Shown piece after piece: positions 25,810 through 33,608 of a stretch of DNA of 64,000 nt. The stretch lies in assembly GCF_042665155.1 (NCBI RefSeq), contig NZ_JBHTCG010000007.1, positions 248,001 through 312,000 on the forward strand, read 5' to 3'. A program made the position numbers and the translations under genes. The notes beneath the pieces were generated by a model. The model had not been told where the DNA came from, searched no databases, and worked only from the letters and a program-made list of their open reading frames with translations. Every line of letters starts with the position of its first letter. Within the stretch, counting starts at the first letter, position 1. This DNA comes from Sphaerisporangium rhizosphaerae (GTDB lineage: Bacteria; Actinomycetota; Actinomycetes; Streptosporangiales; Streptosporangiaceae).

Positions 25810-27243
25810 TTATTCTGCCGGACCCAGCAACCCGCCTCTGCGGATCGTGTCGGCGTACCAGAAGGCGCTGGCCTTGGGGGTTCTGCGCTGGCTCTCGTAG
25901 TCGACGTACACCAGTCCGAACCGCTTGCCGTAGCCCCAGGCCCACTCGAAATTGTCCATCAGGGACCAGGCGAAGTATCCCTTGAGCGGGATGCCCGCCT
26001 CGATGGCGGCGTGGCAGGTGCGCAGGTGCGCCTCGATGTAGGCCAGGCGCTTCTGGTCGTCGACCGACCCGTCGGCCACGACGTCGTCGAACGCGGCGCC
26101 GTTCTCGGAGATGACCAGGGGGATGCTCGGGTATTCGGTGGCGACCCGCTGGAGCACCTCGTACAGGCCGAGATCGTCGATCTCCCAGCCCATCGAGGTG
26201 ACCGGCCGGCCGCCGTTGACGAACGACACGTGCTCGTTGCCGGGCCACGGCGAGCCGGCGCCGGTCGGGGCGGCGGCGGCCGAGGCGGCGCCTCCGGGCT
26301 TGCCCGACACGGTGAACCGGCTGTAGTAGTTCACCATCAGGGTGTCGAACGGCGTGGAGATGGTCTCCATGTCGCCGTCCTGGATGAAGTCGATGTCGGT
26401 GACCGCGCTCAGGTCCGCGAGGACGTCCTCGGGGTAGGAGCCCTTCAGCAGCGCGTCCAGGAAGAAGCGGTTCTGCAGGCCGTCGATGCGCCGCGCGGCG
26501 TCCAGGTCGGCGGCGTCGTCGCTCGCCGGGCTGATCGCGTACAGGTTCACCGAGCCGCCGATGCGCGCGTCGGCGCCCTGGGCGCGCAGCGCCTGGACGG
26601 CCAGGCCGTGGGCGAGGTTGAGGTGGTGGGCGGCCCTGATCGAGGCGGCCGGCTCACGGCGTCCCGGCGCGTGCTCGCCGGAGGAGTAGCCGAGGAAGGC
26701 GGCGCACCAGGGCTCGTTGACGGTGCTCCACTGCTTGACGCGGTCGCCGAGCGCCTGGTGGACGCAGGCGGCGAAGTCGGCGAAGCGCTTCGACGTGTCG
26801 CGTGCGGGCCAGCCGCCGAGGTCTTCAAGTGCCTGGGGAAGGTCCCAGTGGTACAGGGTCAGCCAGGGCTCGATGCCGTTGGCCAGCAGCTCGTCCACCA
26901 GCCGCCGGTAGAAGTCCAGGCCGGCCTGGTTCACCGTGCCGGCGCCGTCCGGCATGATCCGCGGCCAGGACACCGAGAAGCGGTAGGCGGTCAGCCCGAG
27001 CTCGGCCATGACGGCCACGTCGTCCCGGTAGCGGCGGTAGTGGTCGATGGCCACATCGGCGTTCTCGCCGTTGAGGATGCGGCCCGGCTGCCGGACGAAC
27101 GTGTCCCAGATGGAGGTCCCGCGCCCGTCCACGTCGGTGGACCCTTCGATCTGGTACGCCGAGGTGGCGGCGCCCCAGACGAAGCCGGTGGGGAACGCGA
27201 GGGCGGGGATGCCGGTCTGGGGTTGAGTCTCCTGCGTGGTCAC
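25810..27243 (-). CDS. bglC: GH1 beta-glucosidase BglC
   Basis: Cytoplasmic family 1 beta-glucosidase of 477 residues. It begins FPTGFVWGAATSAYQIEG; acid/base Glu177 in STVNEP, nucleophile Glu380 in LVISENG, and aglycone loop SLMDNFEWAWGY. It follows cebG with a four-base overlap (GTGA), the arrangement of the Streptomyces cebEFG-bglC operon, so it should cleave imported cellobiose to glucose. A Gly/Ala-rich insert (GKPGGAASAAAAPTGAG) near residues 315-330 is longer than in the second GH1 protein of this locus. GTG start at 27243. Confidence 0.95.
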   Translation of the reverse strand: MTTQETQPQTGIPALAFPTGFVWGAATSAYQIEGSTDVDGRGTSIWDTFVRQPGRILNGENADVAIDHYRRYRDDVAVMAELGLTAYRFSVSWPRIMPDGAGTVNQAGLDFYRRLVDELLANGIEPWLTLYHWDLPQALEDLGGWPARDTSKRFADFAACVHQALGDRVKQWSTVNEPWCAAFLGYSSGEHAPGRREPAASIRAAHHLNLAHGLAVQALRAQGADARIGGSVNLYAISPASDDAADLDAARRIDGLQNRFFLDALLKGSYPEDVLADLSAVTDIDFIQDGDMETISTPFDTLMVNYYSRFTVSGKPGGAASAAAAPTGAGSPWPGNEHVSFVNGGRPVTSMGWEIDDLGLYEVLQRVATEYPSIPLVISENGAAFDDVVADGSVDDQKRLAYIEAHLRTCHAAIEAGIPLKGYFAWSLMDNFEWAWGYGKRFGLVYVDYESQRRTPKASAFWYADTIRRGGLLGPAE

Positions 27244-28124
27244 GCTTTGACCGCACCTTCCATGAGTCCGCCGACGATCTGCCGGCCGAACGCGACGAAA
27301 ACGACAATGAGCGGTAGTACGGAAAGGGCCGTTCCGGTGAAGATCAGGACGTAGTCCGTGCTGTGGGCCGCGGTGAGGAAGCTGATCGACACCTGAACCG
27401 TGGGGTTCTCCGGGCTCAGGACGATCAGGGGCCACATGAACTCGTTCCAGTTGAGCATGAAGGTCTGCAGCGCCAGCACGGCCATGCCGGGCCGGACGGC
27501 GGGCAGGATCACGTTCCACCAGATGCGCATGGTGGACGCGCCGTCCACCCGCGCCGCCTCGACCAGCTCCTCGGGCACGGCCTGATCGGTGTACTGCGTC
27601 ATCATGAAGACGCCGAAGCCGTTGAGCAGGTAGGGCAGGATGACGGCCTTGAGCGTGCCCGTCCAGCCGAGGGTCACCATGAGCTGGTAGAGCGGGACGA
27701 TGCCCATTTGCTGGAGCGGCACCATCATCGTGATGAGGATGGAGCCGAGCAGCAGGTTGCGGCCGCGGAAGTGGAGTCTGGCGAAGGCGAATCCCGCGAA
27801 CGTCGAGATGAGCACGACGGAGAGCGTCACCGTCGAGGTGACGATCAGCGAGTTCACCAGACCCGTGATGAAGTGCGCGTCCTCGGTCTCGAGCACGCGC
27901 TGGATGTTGGCGCCGAGGTTGCCGCCGGGGAGCAGCGGCGGGGGCACCTCCACCGCGTCGGAGTTGGTCCGCGACGCGATGATGATCATCCAGTAGATCG
28001 GGAAGATCGACAGCAGGACGGTGAAGCCCAGGGCGATCTTCGTCAGGGGGGTGGCGCGGAACGGGTCCCGCTTGCTGCGCGCCTTGCCCCTCTGCGCCGG
28101 CCTGACCTGCGTGATCGCGGTCAC
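27240..28124 (-). CDS. cebG: Cellobiose ABC transporter permease CebG
   Basis: Second membrane subunit of the CebEFG importer, 294 residues with six helices (first: IALGFTVLLSIFPIYWMII). The cytoplasmic EAA loop that docks the ATPase is ELVEAARVDGASTMRIWWNV. GTG start at 28124 overlaps the cebF stop by four bases, and its own stop overlaps bglC, so the three are coupled. It belongs to the CUT1 sugar-importer class. No ATPase gene is in this operon, as usual for Ceb systems, which borrow MsiK; an msiK gene lies at 44502-45803. Confidence 0.94.
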   Translation of the reverse strand: MTAITQVRPAQRGKARSKRDPFRATPLTKIALGFTVLLSIFPIYWMIIIASRTNSDAVEVPPPLLPGGNLGANIQRVLETEDAHFITGLVNSLIVTSTVTLSVVLISTFAGFAFARLHFRGRNLLLGSILITMMVPLQQMGIVPLYQLMVTLGWTGTLKAVILPYLLNGFGVFMMTQYTDQAVPEELVEAARVDGASTMRIWWNVILPAVRPGMAVLALQTFMLNWNEFMWPLIVLSPENPTVQVSISFLTAAHSTDYVLIFTGTALSVLPLIVVFVAFGRQIVGGLMEGAVKA

Positions 28125-29101
28125 TTGCTGCCTCCGATCCGGCGGACGAACGTGTAGTTGATCCCGACGCCGAGGAGGATCAGCAGGAACAGCAGCCAGG
28201 CGGCCGCGGCGGCGTAGCCGTAGTTGAAGTTCCGGAAGCCCTGCTCGACGATGTACATGGCGATCGTCTGGAACTGGCCGGTGGCCCCGCCGTCCATCCG
28301 GTTGCTGGCGAACATCACCGGCTCGGCGAACAGGGTGAGCCCGCCGATCGTCGAGACGAACACGGTGAAGATGATCGTCGGGCGGATCATCGGCAGGGTG
28401 ATCTGCCAGAACTGGCGGCGCGGGGAGGCCCCGTCGATGGACGCCGCCTCGTACAGGTCGCGGGGGATGGTCTGCATGCCCGCGAGGTAGATGATCGCGT
28501 TGTAGCCGGTCCAGCGCCAGTCGACCATGGTGGCGATGGCGGTCCAGGACGACCACTTGGCGCTCTGCCAGTCGATGTGCTGGTCGACGCCCACGAAGCC
28601 GAGCAGCCAGTTGAACAGGCCGAAGTCGCGGCCGTAGAGCTGGGTGAACACGATGGCGACGGCGACGACCGAGGTCACCAGCGGCACCAGGACGCCCAGC
28701 CGGAAGAACAGCCGGCCGCGAAGGCGCTTGTTGAGCGCGTTGGCGAGCATGAGCGCGAGGACGAGCTGTGGCACCGTGGCGAGGACGAAGATGCCGACGG
28801 TGTTGATCACCGCGTTCCAGAAGTCCTCGTCCGCCAGGAGCTTGGTGTAGTTCGCCAGGCCGGTGAAGGAGGCGTCTCCGCCGGCCAGTCCGTAGTCCTG
28901 GAGCGACACCCACAGGGTGAACACCAGGGGGAACAGACCGAAGATCGCGAAGAGCAGGAAGTACGGGGAGATCAGGAAGTACGGGGTCGCCTTGATGTCG
29001 AACTGCGACCAGATACTGCGGCGGGAGCGCGCCTGGTGGCGTCCCGGCCGGGGCGGCGGAGGCGCCGGATCCGCCCGCTGCGTGTGGAGGTTGACGCTCA
29101 T
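28121..29101 (-). CDS. cebF: Cellobiose ABC transporter permease CebF
   Basis: First membrane subunit of the CebEFG importer, 326 residues. A Pro/Arg-rich cytoplasmic N-terminus of about 35 residues is followed by six helices (YFLISPYFLLFAIFGLFPLV first) and the EAA motif YEAASIDGASPRRQFWQI. The 247 bp before it hold two strong hairpins that separate it from cebE, so cebFG-bglC are probably expressed at a lower level than the binding protein. The Shine-Dalgarno sequence before the ATG (GGAAA) is weak. Confidence 0.94.
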   Translation of the reverse strand: MSVNLHTQRADPAPPPPRPGRHQARSRRSIWSQFDIKATPYFLISPYFLLFAIFGLFPLVFTLWVSLQDYGLAGGDASFTGLANYTKLLADEDFWNAVINTVGIFVLATVPQLVLALMLANALNKRLRGRLFFRLGVLVPLVTSVVAVAIVFTQLYGRDFGLFNWLLGFVGVDQHIDWQSAKWSSWTAIATMVDWRWTGYNAIIYLAGMQTIPRDLYEAASIDGASPRRQFWQITLPMIRPTIIFTVFVSTIGGLTLFAEPVMFASNRMDGGATGQFQTIAMYIVEQGFRNFNYGYAAAAAWLLFLLILLGVGINYTFVRRIGGSK

Positions 29102-29249
29102 CGGATTTCCGGGGCGCTCCCTGGCCGGCGGCCACGGGGAGGAGCCCCATTCTCCTTCTTCTCGTCGGTAACGGTCGATCGTGTGCCCGCTACCAAGCGA
29201 TAACCAAGCTCGGCATCGGTACGACTGGACGAGTGCCTCGCGGGGCGTA

Positions 29250-29334
29250 GGCGGTGGTGGGTTCCACCACCGCCACGCCGCTCACTACGGCAGGTCACCG
29301 GTTCGCCGGGGCGGTGAGCCCCGGCGAACCGGTG
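29250..29334 (-). terminator. Two intercistronic hairpins between cebE and cebF
   Basis: Hairpin one has perfect 17-bp arms (29296-29312 and 29318-29334) around a five-base loop, 15 bp after the cebE stop. Hairpin two has perfect 11-bp arms (29250-29260 and 29264-29274, GGCGGTGGTGG) with a three-base loop. Partial termination or messenger protection would give an excess of binding protein over permease. Confidence 0.85.
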
Positions 29335-29348
29335 AGGACCGGGGAGGA

Positions 29349-30698
29349 TCAGCCCGCCGCCTTCTGGCCCGCCTCGACGAACTTCTGCCAGGCCTGGGCC
29401 ACGGGCACCGAGCCCTGCTCCATGCCGTTGAGGACCTGCTCCACCTCGCGCTTGACCTGCGCGTGCTTCTCACCGAGGAAGATCGGCTGAAGCGACTTGA
29501 TGGACGGCCCGAAGATCTTGCCGATGGGCGCGTTGTTGAAGTACTCGTTGTTCACGCTCTGGAGCTCGGGGTTGTCCTGCGCCGGGATGGTGCTGGGCAG
29601 GTTGCCGCCCTCCTTGAACGCCATGAGCTGGGCGTCGGGGCTGGTCAGGTAGCTGGCCAGCTCGGCGGCCTCCTTCGGGTGCTTGGACTGCTTGGGCACC
29701 GCGAGCCAGGAGCCGCCCCAGTTGCCGCCGCCGCCGGGCACGGTCGCGACGTCCCACTTGCCCTTGAACTTGTCACCGGCGTTGCCCGAGACCACGCCGA
29801 GCATCCAGCCGGGGCAGCCCAGGGTCGCGAACTGCGACTTGACGAAGCCGGTGTTCCAGCCGTCGGTGAAGTTCTGCAGCTTGGCGGTCAGGCCGTCCTG
29901 GCTGATCTTCGTGGCGAGGTCGAACGCGGACTTGACGGCCGGGTTCTTGTCCACGATGAGCTGCTGGTTCTTGTCGAAGTAGGTGACGTTGCCGTTCTTG
30001 GCGGCCTCCTGCGCCAGCACCACGTTGTAGATGGTGTTGATGCTGTCGACGAACTTGGCGTCCTTGACCTTGGACTGGAACTGCTGGCCGGCCTTGATGA
30101 AGTCCTCCCAGCCGCCGCTCCACAGCTTGCCGACCTCGTCGCGGTCGGTGGGAAGCCCGGCCTGCTTGAACAGGTCGGAGCGGTAGCAGATGCTCATGCC
30201 GCCGACGTCGGTGCCGAGGGCGAACAGCTTGCCCTCGGTGTTGATGCCGTTCTCCCACTTCCAGGCGGGGAAGTCGGCCTGGCGGCTCTGCAGGCCGTAC
30301 TGGCCGAGGTCGGTGAAGAACTGGGGACGGGCCTTGGCCAGACCCATGCCGCCCTCGTCGATGCCGACGACGTCGCCGGCGCCGGTGCCCGACTGCAGCC
30401 ACTGCAGCATCTGCGGCCAGTAGACGTTCTCAAAGCTGTCGGTGAGGTTGTTGTACTTCACCTGAACGTTGGGGTGATCGCTGTTCCACTTGGCGACCGC
30501 GGCCTTGTAGCCGAAGTTGGTCCCGCCGCCGAAGGTCTGCAGCGTAAGGGTGATCTTCTCGGCCGCGGCCGAGGACGAGCCACCGGTGCTGGTGTTCCCG
30601 CCGTCCCCGCCGGAGCTGCACGCGGCGGTGATGCCGAGTGCGACCGTCATCACCGATGCGACCGCGAGTGTCTTCCCGCGGCGCATATTGTTCATCAT
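29349..30698 (-). CDS. cebE: Cello-oligosaccharide-binding lipoprotein CebE
   Basis: Extracellular solute-binding lipoprotein (449 residues) that delivers cellobiose/cellotriose to CebFG. Signal peptide with lipobox ITAAC (Cys27), a Ser/Gly-rich tether, then the family 1 binding fold (LTLQTFGGGTNFGY, KWNSDHPNVQVKYNN, and VVGIDEGGMGLAK in place of the usual DVVxxD). Aromatic residues in GGNWGGSWLAVP and CPGWMLG may stack on sugar. GAGAGGGG precedes the ATG at 30698; a second ATG follows directly. Two CebR boxes lie upstream. It heads the operon cebE-cebF-cebG-bglC-cebR-GH1. Confidence 0.94.
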   Translation of the reverse strand: MMNNMRRGKTLAVASVMTVALGITAACSSGGDGGNTSTGGSSSAAAEKITLTLQTFGGGTNFGYKAAVAKWNSDHPNVQVKYNNLTDSFENVYWPQMLQWLQSGTGAGDVVGIDEGGMGLAKARPQFFTDLGQYGLQSRQADFPAWKWENGINTEGKLFALGTDVGGMSICYRSDLFKQAGLPTDRDEVGKLWSGGWEDFIKAGQQFQSKVKDAKFVDSINTIYNVVLAQEAAKNGNVTYFDKNQQLIVDKNPAVKSAFDLATKISQDGLTAKLQNFTDGWNTGFVKSQFATLGCPGWMLGVVSGNAGDKFKGKWDVATVPGGGGNWGGSWLAVPKQSKHPKEAAELASYLTSPDAQLMAFKEGGNLPSTIPAQDNPELQSVNNEYFNNAPIGKIFGPSIKSLQPIFLGEKHAQVKREVEQVLNGMEQGSVPVAQAWQKFVEAGQKAAG

Positions 30699-30825
30699 TC
30701 CGGACCCCTCTCAGGTGGTTGCCCGATCTTTGGGAGGTGCATCGAGGGCCGGCCCCGACAGTCGGGCCCACGATGGCTGGATCCCTCAGTCGTGATCTCG
30801 CGGGGGTGAGCCTGCGAGCGATATT

Positions 30826-30839
30826 TGGGAGCGCTCCCA
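30826..30839. promoter_or_regulatory. CebR operator 1 upstream of cebE
   Basis: Perfect TGGGAGCGCTCCCA, 128 bp before the cebE start. On the minus strand TTGACG (30867-30872) and the weaker GACCCT (30843-30848), 18 bp apart, could be the promoter it covers. Confidence 0.9.
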
Positions 30840-30956
30840 CGAAGGGTCCCCGACGGGCAATGCTGGCGTCAATATGCCGAAACCTAACTGTTACTCCTGG
30901 GGCGGTTAGCGCTGAGAAAACCGTAGAGTAGCCCCCATAAGGCCCTTTCGCAGCAT

Positions 30957-30970
30957 TGGGAGCGCTCCCA
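30957..30970. promoter_or_regulatory. CebR operator 2 upstream of cebE
   Basis: A second perfect TGGGAGCGCTCCCA, 131 bp further upstream. It may serve another promoter (TACTCT on the minus strand near 30926) or allow looping with operator 1. Confidence 0.88.
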
Positions 30971-31245
30971 CCGCTTCGGCACAGTCGGGCGCAAATCATC
31001 CATGCGCCACGGCGCACGGGCTTCGCCGGGCTCCCTGGCCACCGCGCGCGGGCTCCGCCGAGGTCCTGGGGGCGCGGCGCGCGGGCTGCGCGGCGTTCCG
31101 GCCGGCCCGCCGGAGCGATGGGAACGAGCGCCGGCGCCGCGCGGCCGGGGGAGTGGGCCGGCCGTGCGGCGCCGGGAGGCGTCCTTCGCGGGGAGGCGGG
31201 CGGGACGCCGCGGAAAGGTGGAACGAGGGCGGCGGGCCGCCGAGG
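30971..31245. other. Non-coding GC-rich spacer
   Basis: Between the distal CebR box and the end of the CHAP gene. It contains many CGCGC/GCGCG runs able to pair, which may end the CHAP transcript, but no single clean hairpin or gene was found. Confidence 0.5.
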
Positions 31246-31959
31246 TCAGGCGGCGTAGCCGGGGTAGCCGTATCCGACGATCTGCGAGGCCGGCCTGGTG
31301 CGGATCTCGACCCTGCCGCCGTCGGTGTTGCCCTCGACGGTGCGGATGGTGCCGTCGCCGTTGTCCTTGATGACGAAGCCGACGTGCTCGATGCCGTCGA
31401 TGCTCTTGTCGCCGTTGAAGGAGAAGAACACGACCGCGCCGGGCTTGGGCGTGGTGCCCCAGCGGTCCCGCGCGGCGAACCACTTGGCGTGGGCGACGGT
31501 GTAGGCGTCGGCGCCGACGGTGTCCTGCAGGCCCATCTGCGCGCCCACCCAGGAGACGAACATGTCGCACCAGGCGGCGTCGGCGTAGTCGGCGATCGTG
31601 CCGCTGTCGCGCGCCACGGTCTCCCTGGCGCGCGGGGAGCTCATGTACCAGGCGTGGAACTTGGTGCCGCCGCCGCTGCCGTTCTCGCTGATGCCGACCT
31701 GCTTCTCGGCCAGTGCCAGCAACTGCTCGGCGGAGACCTGCCGGGACGGCAGCCCCGCCTTCGCCGCCTCCTGCCGCGCGACGGCGACGATGCCGCTCTT
31801 GGGAGAGGCGGCGTCGGCCTGGGGAGAGGAGTCGGCGTTCGCCGCAAGGGCGGTGCCGGTGACAACCTGGGCGAGCACGAGCCCGCCGAACGCGACGGCC
31901 TTCAACTGGTTCTTCGGGGCATCCAGAAGCCGATGTACGGTCGTGACGAACATGGACAA
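31246..31959 (-). CDS. Secreted CHAP-domain peptidoglycan hydrolase
   Basis: A 237-residue exported cell-wall hydrolase. The N-terminus has a basic stretch, a hydrophobic segment (AVAFGGLVLAQVVTGTALA) and an AxA cleavage site near 40. The CHAP domain follows: catalytic Cys131 in ADAAWCDMFVSWVG and His192 in DGIEHVGFV, with Asn in VEGNTD. It would cut a peptide or amide bond in peptidoglycan. The TTG at 31959 has AAGGAG seven bases ahead; the ATG two codons later is the alternative. A c-di-AMP riboswitch precedes it, the arrangement known for actinomycete wall hydrolases such as rpfA. Confidence 0.9.
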   Translation of the reverse strand: MSMFVTTVHRLLDAPKNQLKAVAFGGLVLAQVVTGTALAANADSSPQADAASPKSGIVAVARQEAAKAGLPSRQVSAEQLLALAEKQVGISENGSGGGTKFHAWYMSSPRARETVARDSGTIADYADAAWCDMFVSWVGAQMGLQDTVGADAYTVAHAKWFAARDRWGTTPKPGAVVFFSFNGDKSIDGIEHVGFVIKDNGDGTIRTVEGNTDGGRVEIRTRPASQIVGYGYPGYAA

Positions 31960-31977
31960 GCTGAGACTCCTTCTTCC

Positions 31978-32125
31978 TGCCGCCTACCGGGTTAGCTGAC
32001 GGGTTCGGACGTGAAGGTTCGTCCTACGGGCGCGTCCGTGGGCGGGCGCGCCTGATTCACCCCAAGAAGGTGGGTCCCCGGCTCCGCGTGGGCGCGGACT
32101 CGACGGAGGCGCGTGACGGTGGGAG
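31978..32125 (-). promoter_or_regulatory. c-di-AMP riboswitch (ydaO/yuaA type) upstream of the CHAP gene
   Basis: Read on the minus strand, 32079-32054 gives GGGGACCCA, a short loop and TGGGGTGAATC, the hallmark core of the ydaO/yuaA class. 32007-31980 gives CGAACCCGTCAGCTAACCCG followed by GTAGGCGG, the conserved 3-prime part. The aptamer ends about 20 bases before the start codon, close to the ribosome site. High c-di-AMP would lower expression. The 5-prime limit is approximate. A 9-bp inverted repeat (32169-32177 with 32201-32209) lies further upstream. Confidence 0.9.
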
Positions 32126-32209
32126 AGGGGTCTCTCCGCAGAGGACCGGCCGCGCCGGGCGATATCGACGGCACGGGCGGGTCGCTCAGAGAAGCGGTCT
32201 CCCGTGCCG

Positions 32210-32576
32210 GGATTCCTCCGAGAGTAATACATCGGACAAACCACATGCAAGTGGGACAAAGCTCTCGTCCGTTCTGGCCTTCTCATGGCAAAGCCAGGCA
32301 CGCGGCCCGGCGAGAATGCGCGTCGGGCGCGGTTGACCTGCCGCGACGCGGGTAAGGTGCCGCCGATCCGGGCCCCGCGGGCGCGGACACGCCTCCCGGG
32401 GGCGTCCGGGCCCAGTGATACTCGGAGCCTGCGACGCCTCCTGTGTCAAGTGGGGCCCGCGTTGCTCCTGTGACTCCTGGGAGCCGCCCGCATCCGACAA
32501 CGGCCGGGCCGCCGTCGGCCGCCGTTCATCGTCTGTTCCCTATTACGTAGGGTCGCGGGGCTAGGTTGCATGCGTC
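32210..32576. other. Divergent intergenic region
   Basis: Contains the promoter of the riboswitch transcript (TTGCAT and TTACTC, 17 bp apart, near 32225-32255 on the minus strand) and, at the right end, TAGGTT (32562-32567) nine bases before the glycosyltransferase GTG. No gene or RNA was recognised between. Confidence 0.5.
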
Positions 32577-33608
32577 GTGAACGTGTCAATGCCCGGCGTG
32601 GAGAGGAACGGTCGAAGCCGCGTGCGGGAGCAGGGGTCGGCCGTCGCCTGGGTGGAGTCTCCGCTCCAGTTGCTGTGCGCGGTCGAGGCGCGGCACGCGG
32701 GGCTGATCGGGCCGGACACCCGCGTGGTGACCCGCGGCAGGCTGCCCGGCCTGCGCGTCACCCGCGCCGAGCTGGACGCGCTGGAACTGCCGGCCGGGCT
32801 GAGCATCCAGGCCGCCGATCAGGGCATGCCCCGTCCCGGCCGCCGCGACGCCTGGGTCCTCGGGGACGCCTTCTCCGGCAGGATGCAGCTCACCTCGCTG
32901 ACGGCCTTCCCCACCCGCATGGTCATCGTCGACGACGGCCTGGCCACCATCCGCCTGCTGGAGCTGCTGACCGCGGGCCTGGCCACCCCTCTGCTGCGCG
33001 CCCGCGCCGCGGCCAAGCCGTCCCGCCTGGTCCTGGGCGTCGCCGCGGGGATCCGCCTGCGCGCCGCGGCGAGGGCCGGACGGCTCACCGTCTTCACCGC
33101 CCTGCCCGTCCCCGCCGCCCTGGCCGACGCCGTGCGCGGGCTCGGGGCCGAGCTGGTCACCCACGACTTCGCCTGGCTGCGCTCCCAGCCGGTGGTCGCC
33201 CACCCCCGGCCCCGCGAGAACACGGTGGTCCTCGGCACCTCGCTGGTGCGCAACGGGCTGATCCACCGCGACCGCTACCTGTCCTGGCTGTTCGCCCTCG
33301 AAGGGCCCCTGGCCTACTACCCGCACCGCAGGGAGGACCCCGGCGACCTGGCCGCGGTCCGCGACCACCCCGGGGTCACCGTGTACGACGCCGGGGCGCC
33401 GGTCGAGATGACCCTGCGCGACCTGCGCCCCGGCCAGCGCGTTCTCAGCCTGCCGTCCACGGCCGTCACCTCGCTGCGCGTGCTGCTCGCCGCCCGAGGG
33501 GTGCCCGTCCAGACCGTGGAGGTGCCCGACGACTGGTGGACTCCCTCCGCGTCGGTCTCCCTCCGATCGCATCTCCAGATGTTCGCGCACGAAAGGGCTT
33601 CTCCTTGA
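32577..33608 (+). CDS. Sialyltransferase-like glycosyltransferase
   Basis: A 343-residue cytoplasmic protein. Its start, AVAWVESPLQLLCAVEA, resembles GT52 and polysialyltransferase-type enzymes. The three short motifs of bacterial sialyltransferases can be traced: DDG (119-121, MVIVDDG), a degenerate HP motif (YYPHRRED, 247-254; Pro replaced by Arg) and the ST motif (SLPSTAV, 291-297). Inferred role: transfer of a CMP-activated nonulosonate, made by the fusion enzyme at 38398-40470, to a surface glycan. GTG at 32577 with TAGGTT nine bases upstream. The next gene overlaps its stop (TTGA), so both are translated together. Confidence 0.75.
   Translation: MNVSMPGVERNGRSRVREQGSAVAWVESPLQLLCAVEARHAGLIGPDTRVVTRGRLPGLRVTRAELDALELPAGLSIQAADQGMPRPGRRDAWVLGDAFSGRMQLTSLTAFPTRMVIVDDGLATIRLLELLTAGLATPLLRARAAAKPSRLVLGVAAGIRLRAAARAGRLTVFTALPVPAALADAVRGLGAELVTHDFAWLRSQPVVAHPRPRENTVVLGTSLVRNGLIHRDRYLSWLFALEGPLAYYPHRREDPGDLAAVRDHPGVTVYDAGAPVEMTLRDLRPGQRVLSLPSTAVTSLRVLLAARGVPVQTVEVPDDWWTPSASVSLRSHLQMFAHERASP

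Noticed and set aside
32333..32358. TTGACC and TAAGGT on the plus strand as a promoter
   Set aside because: The spacer is only 14 bp and the next gene starts about 220 bp later.
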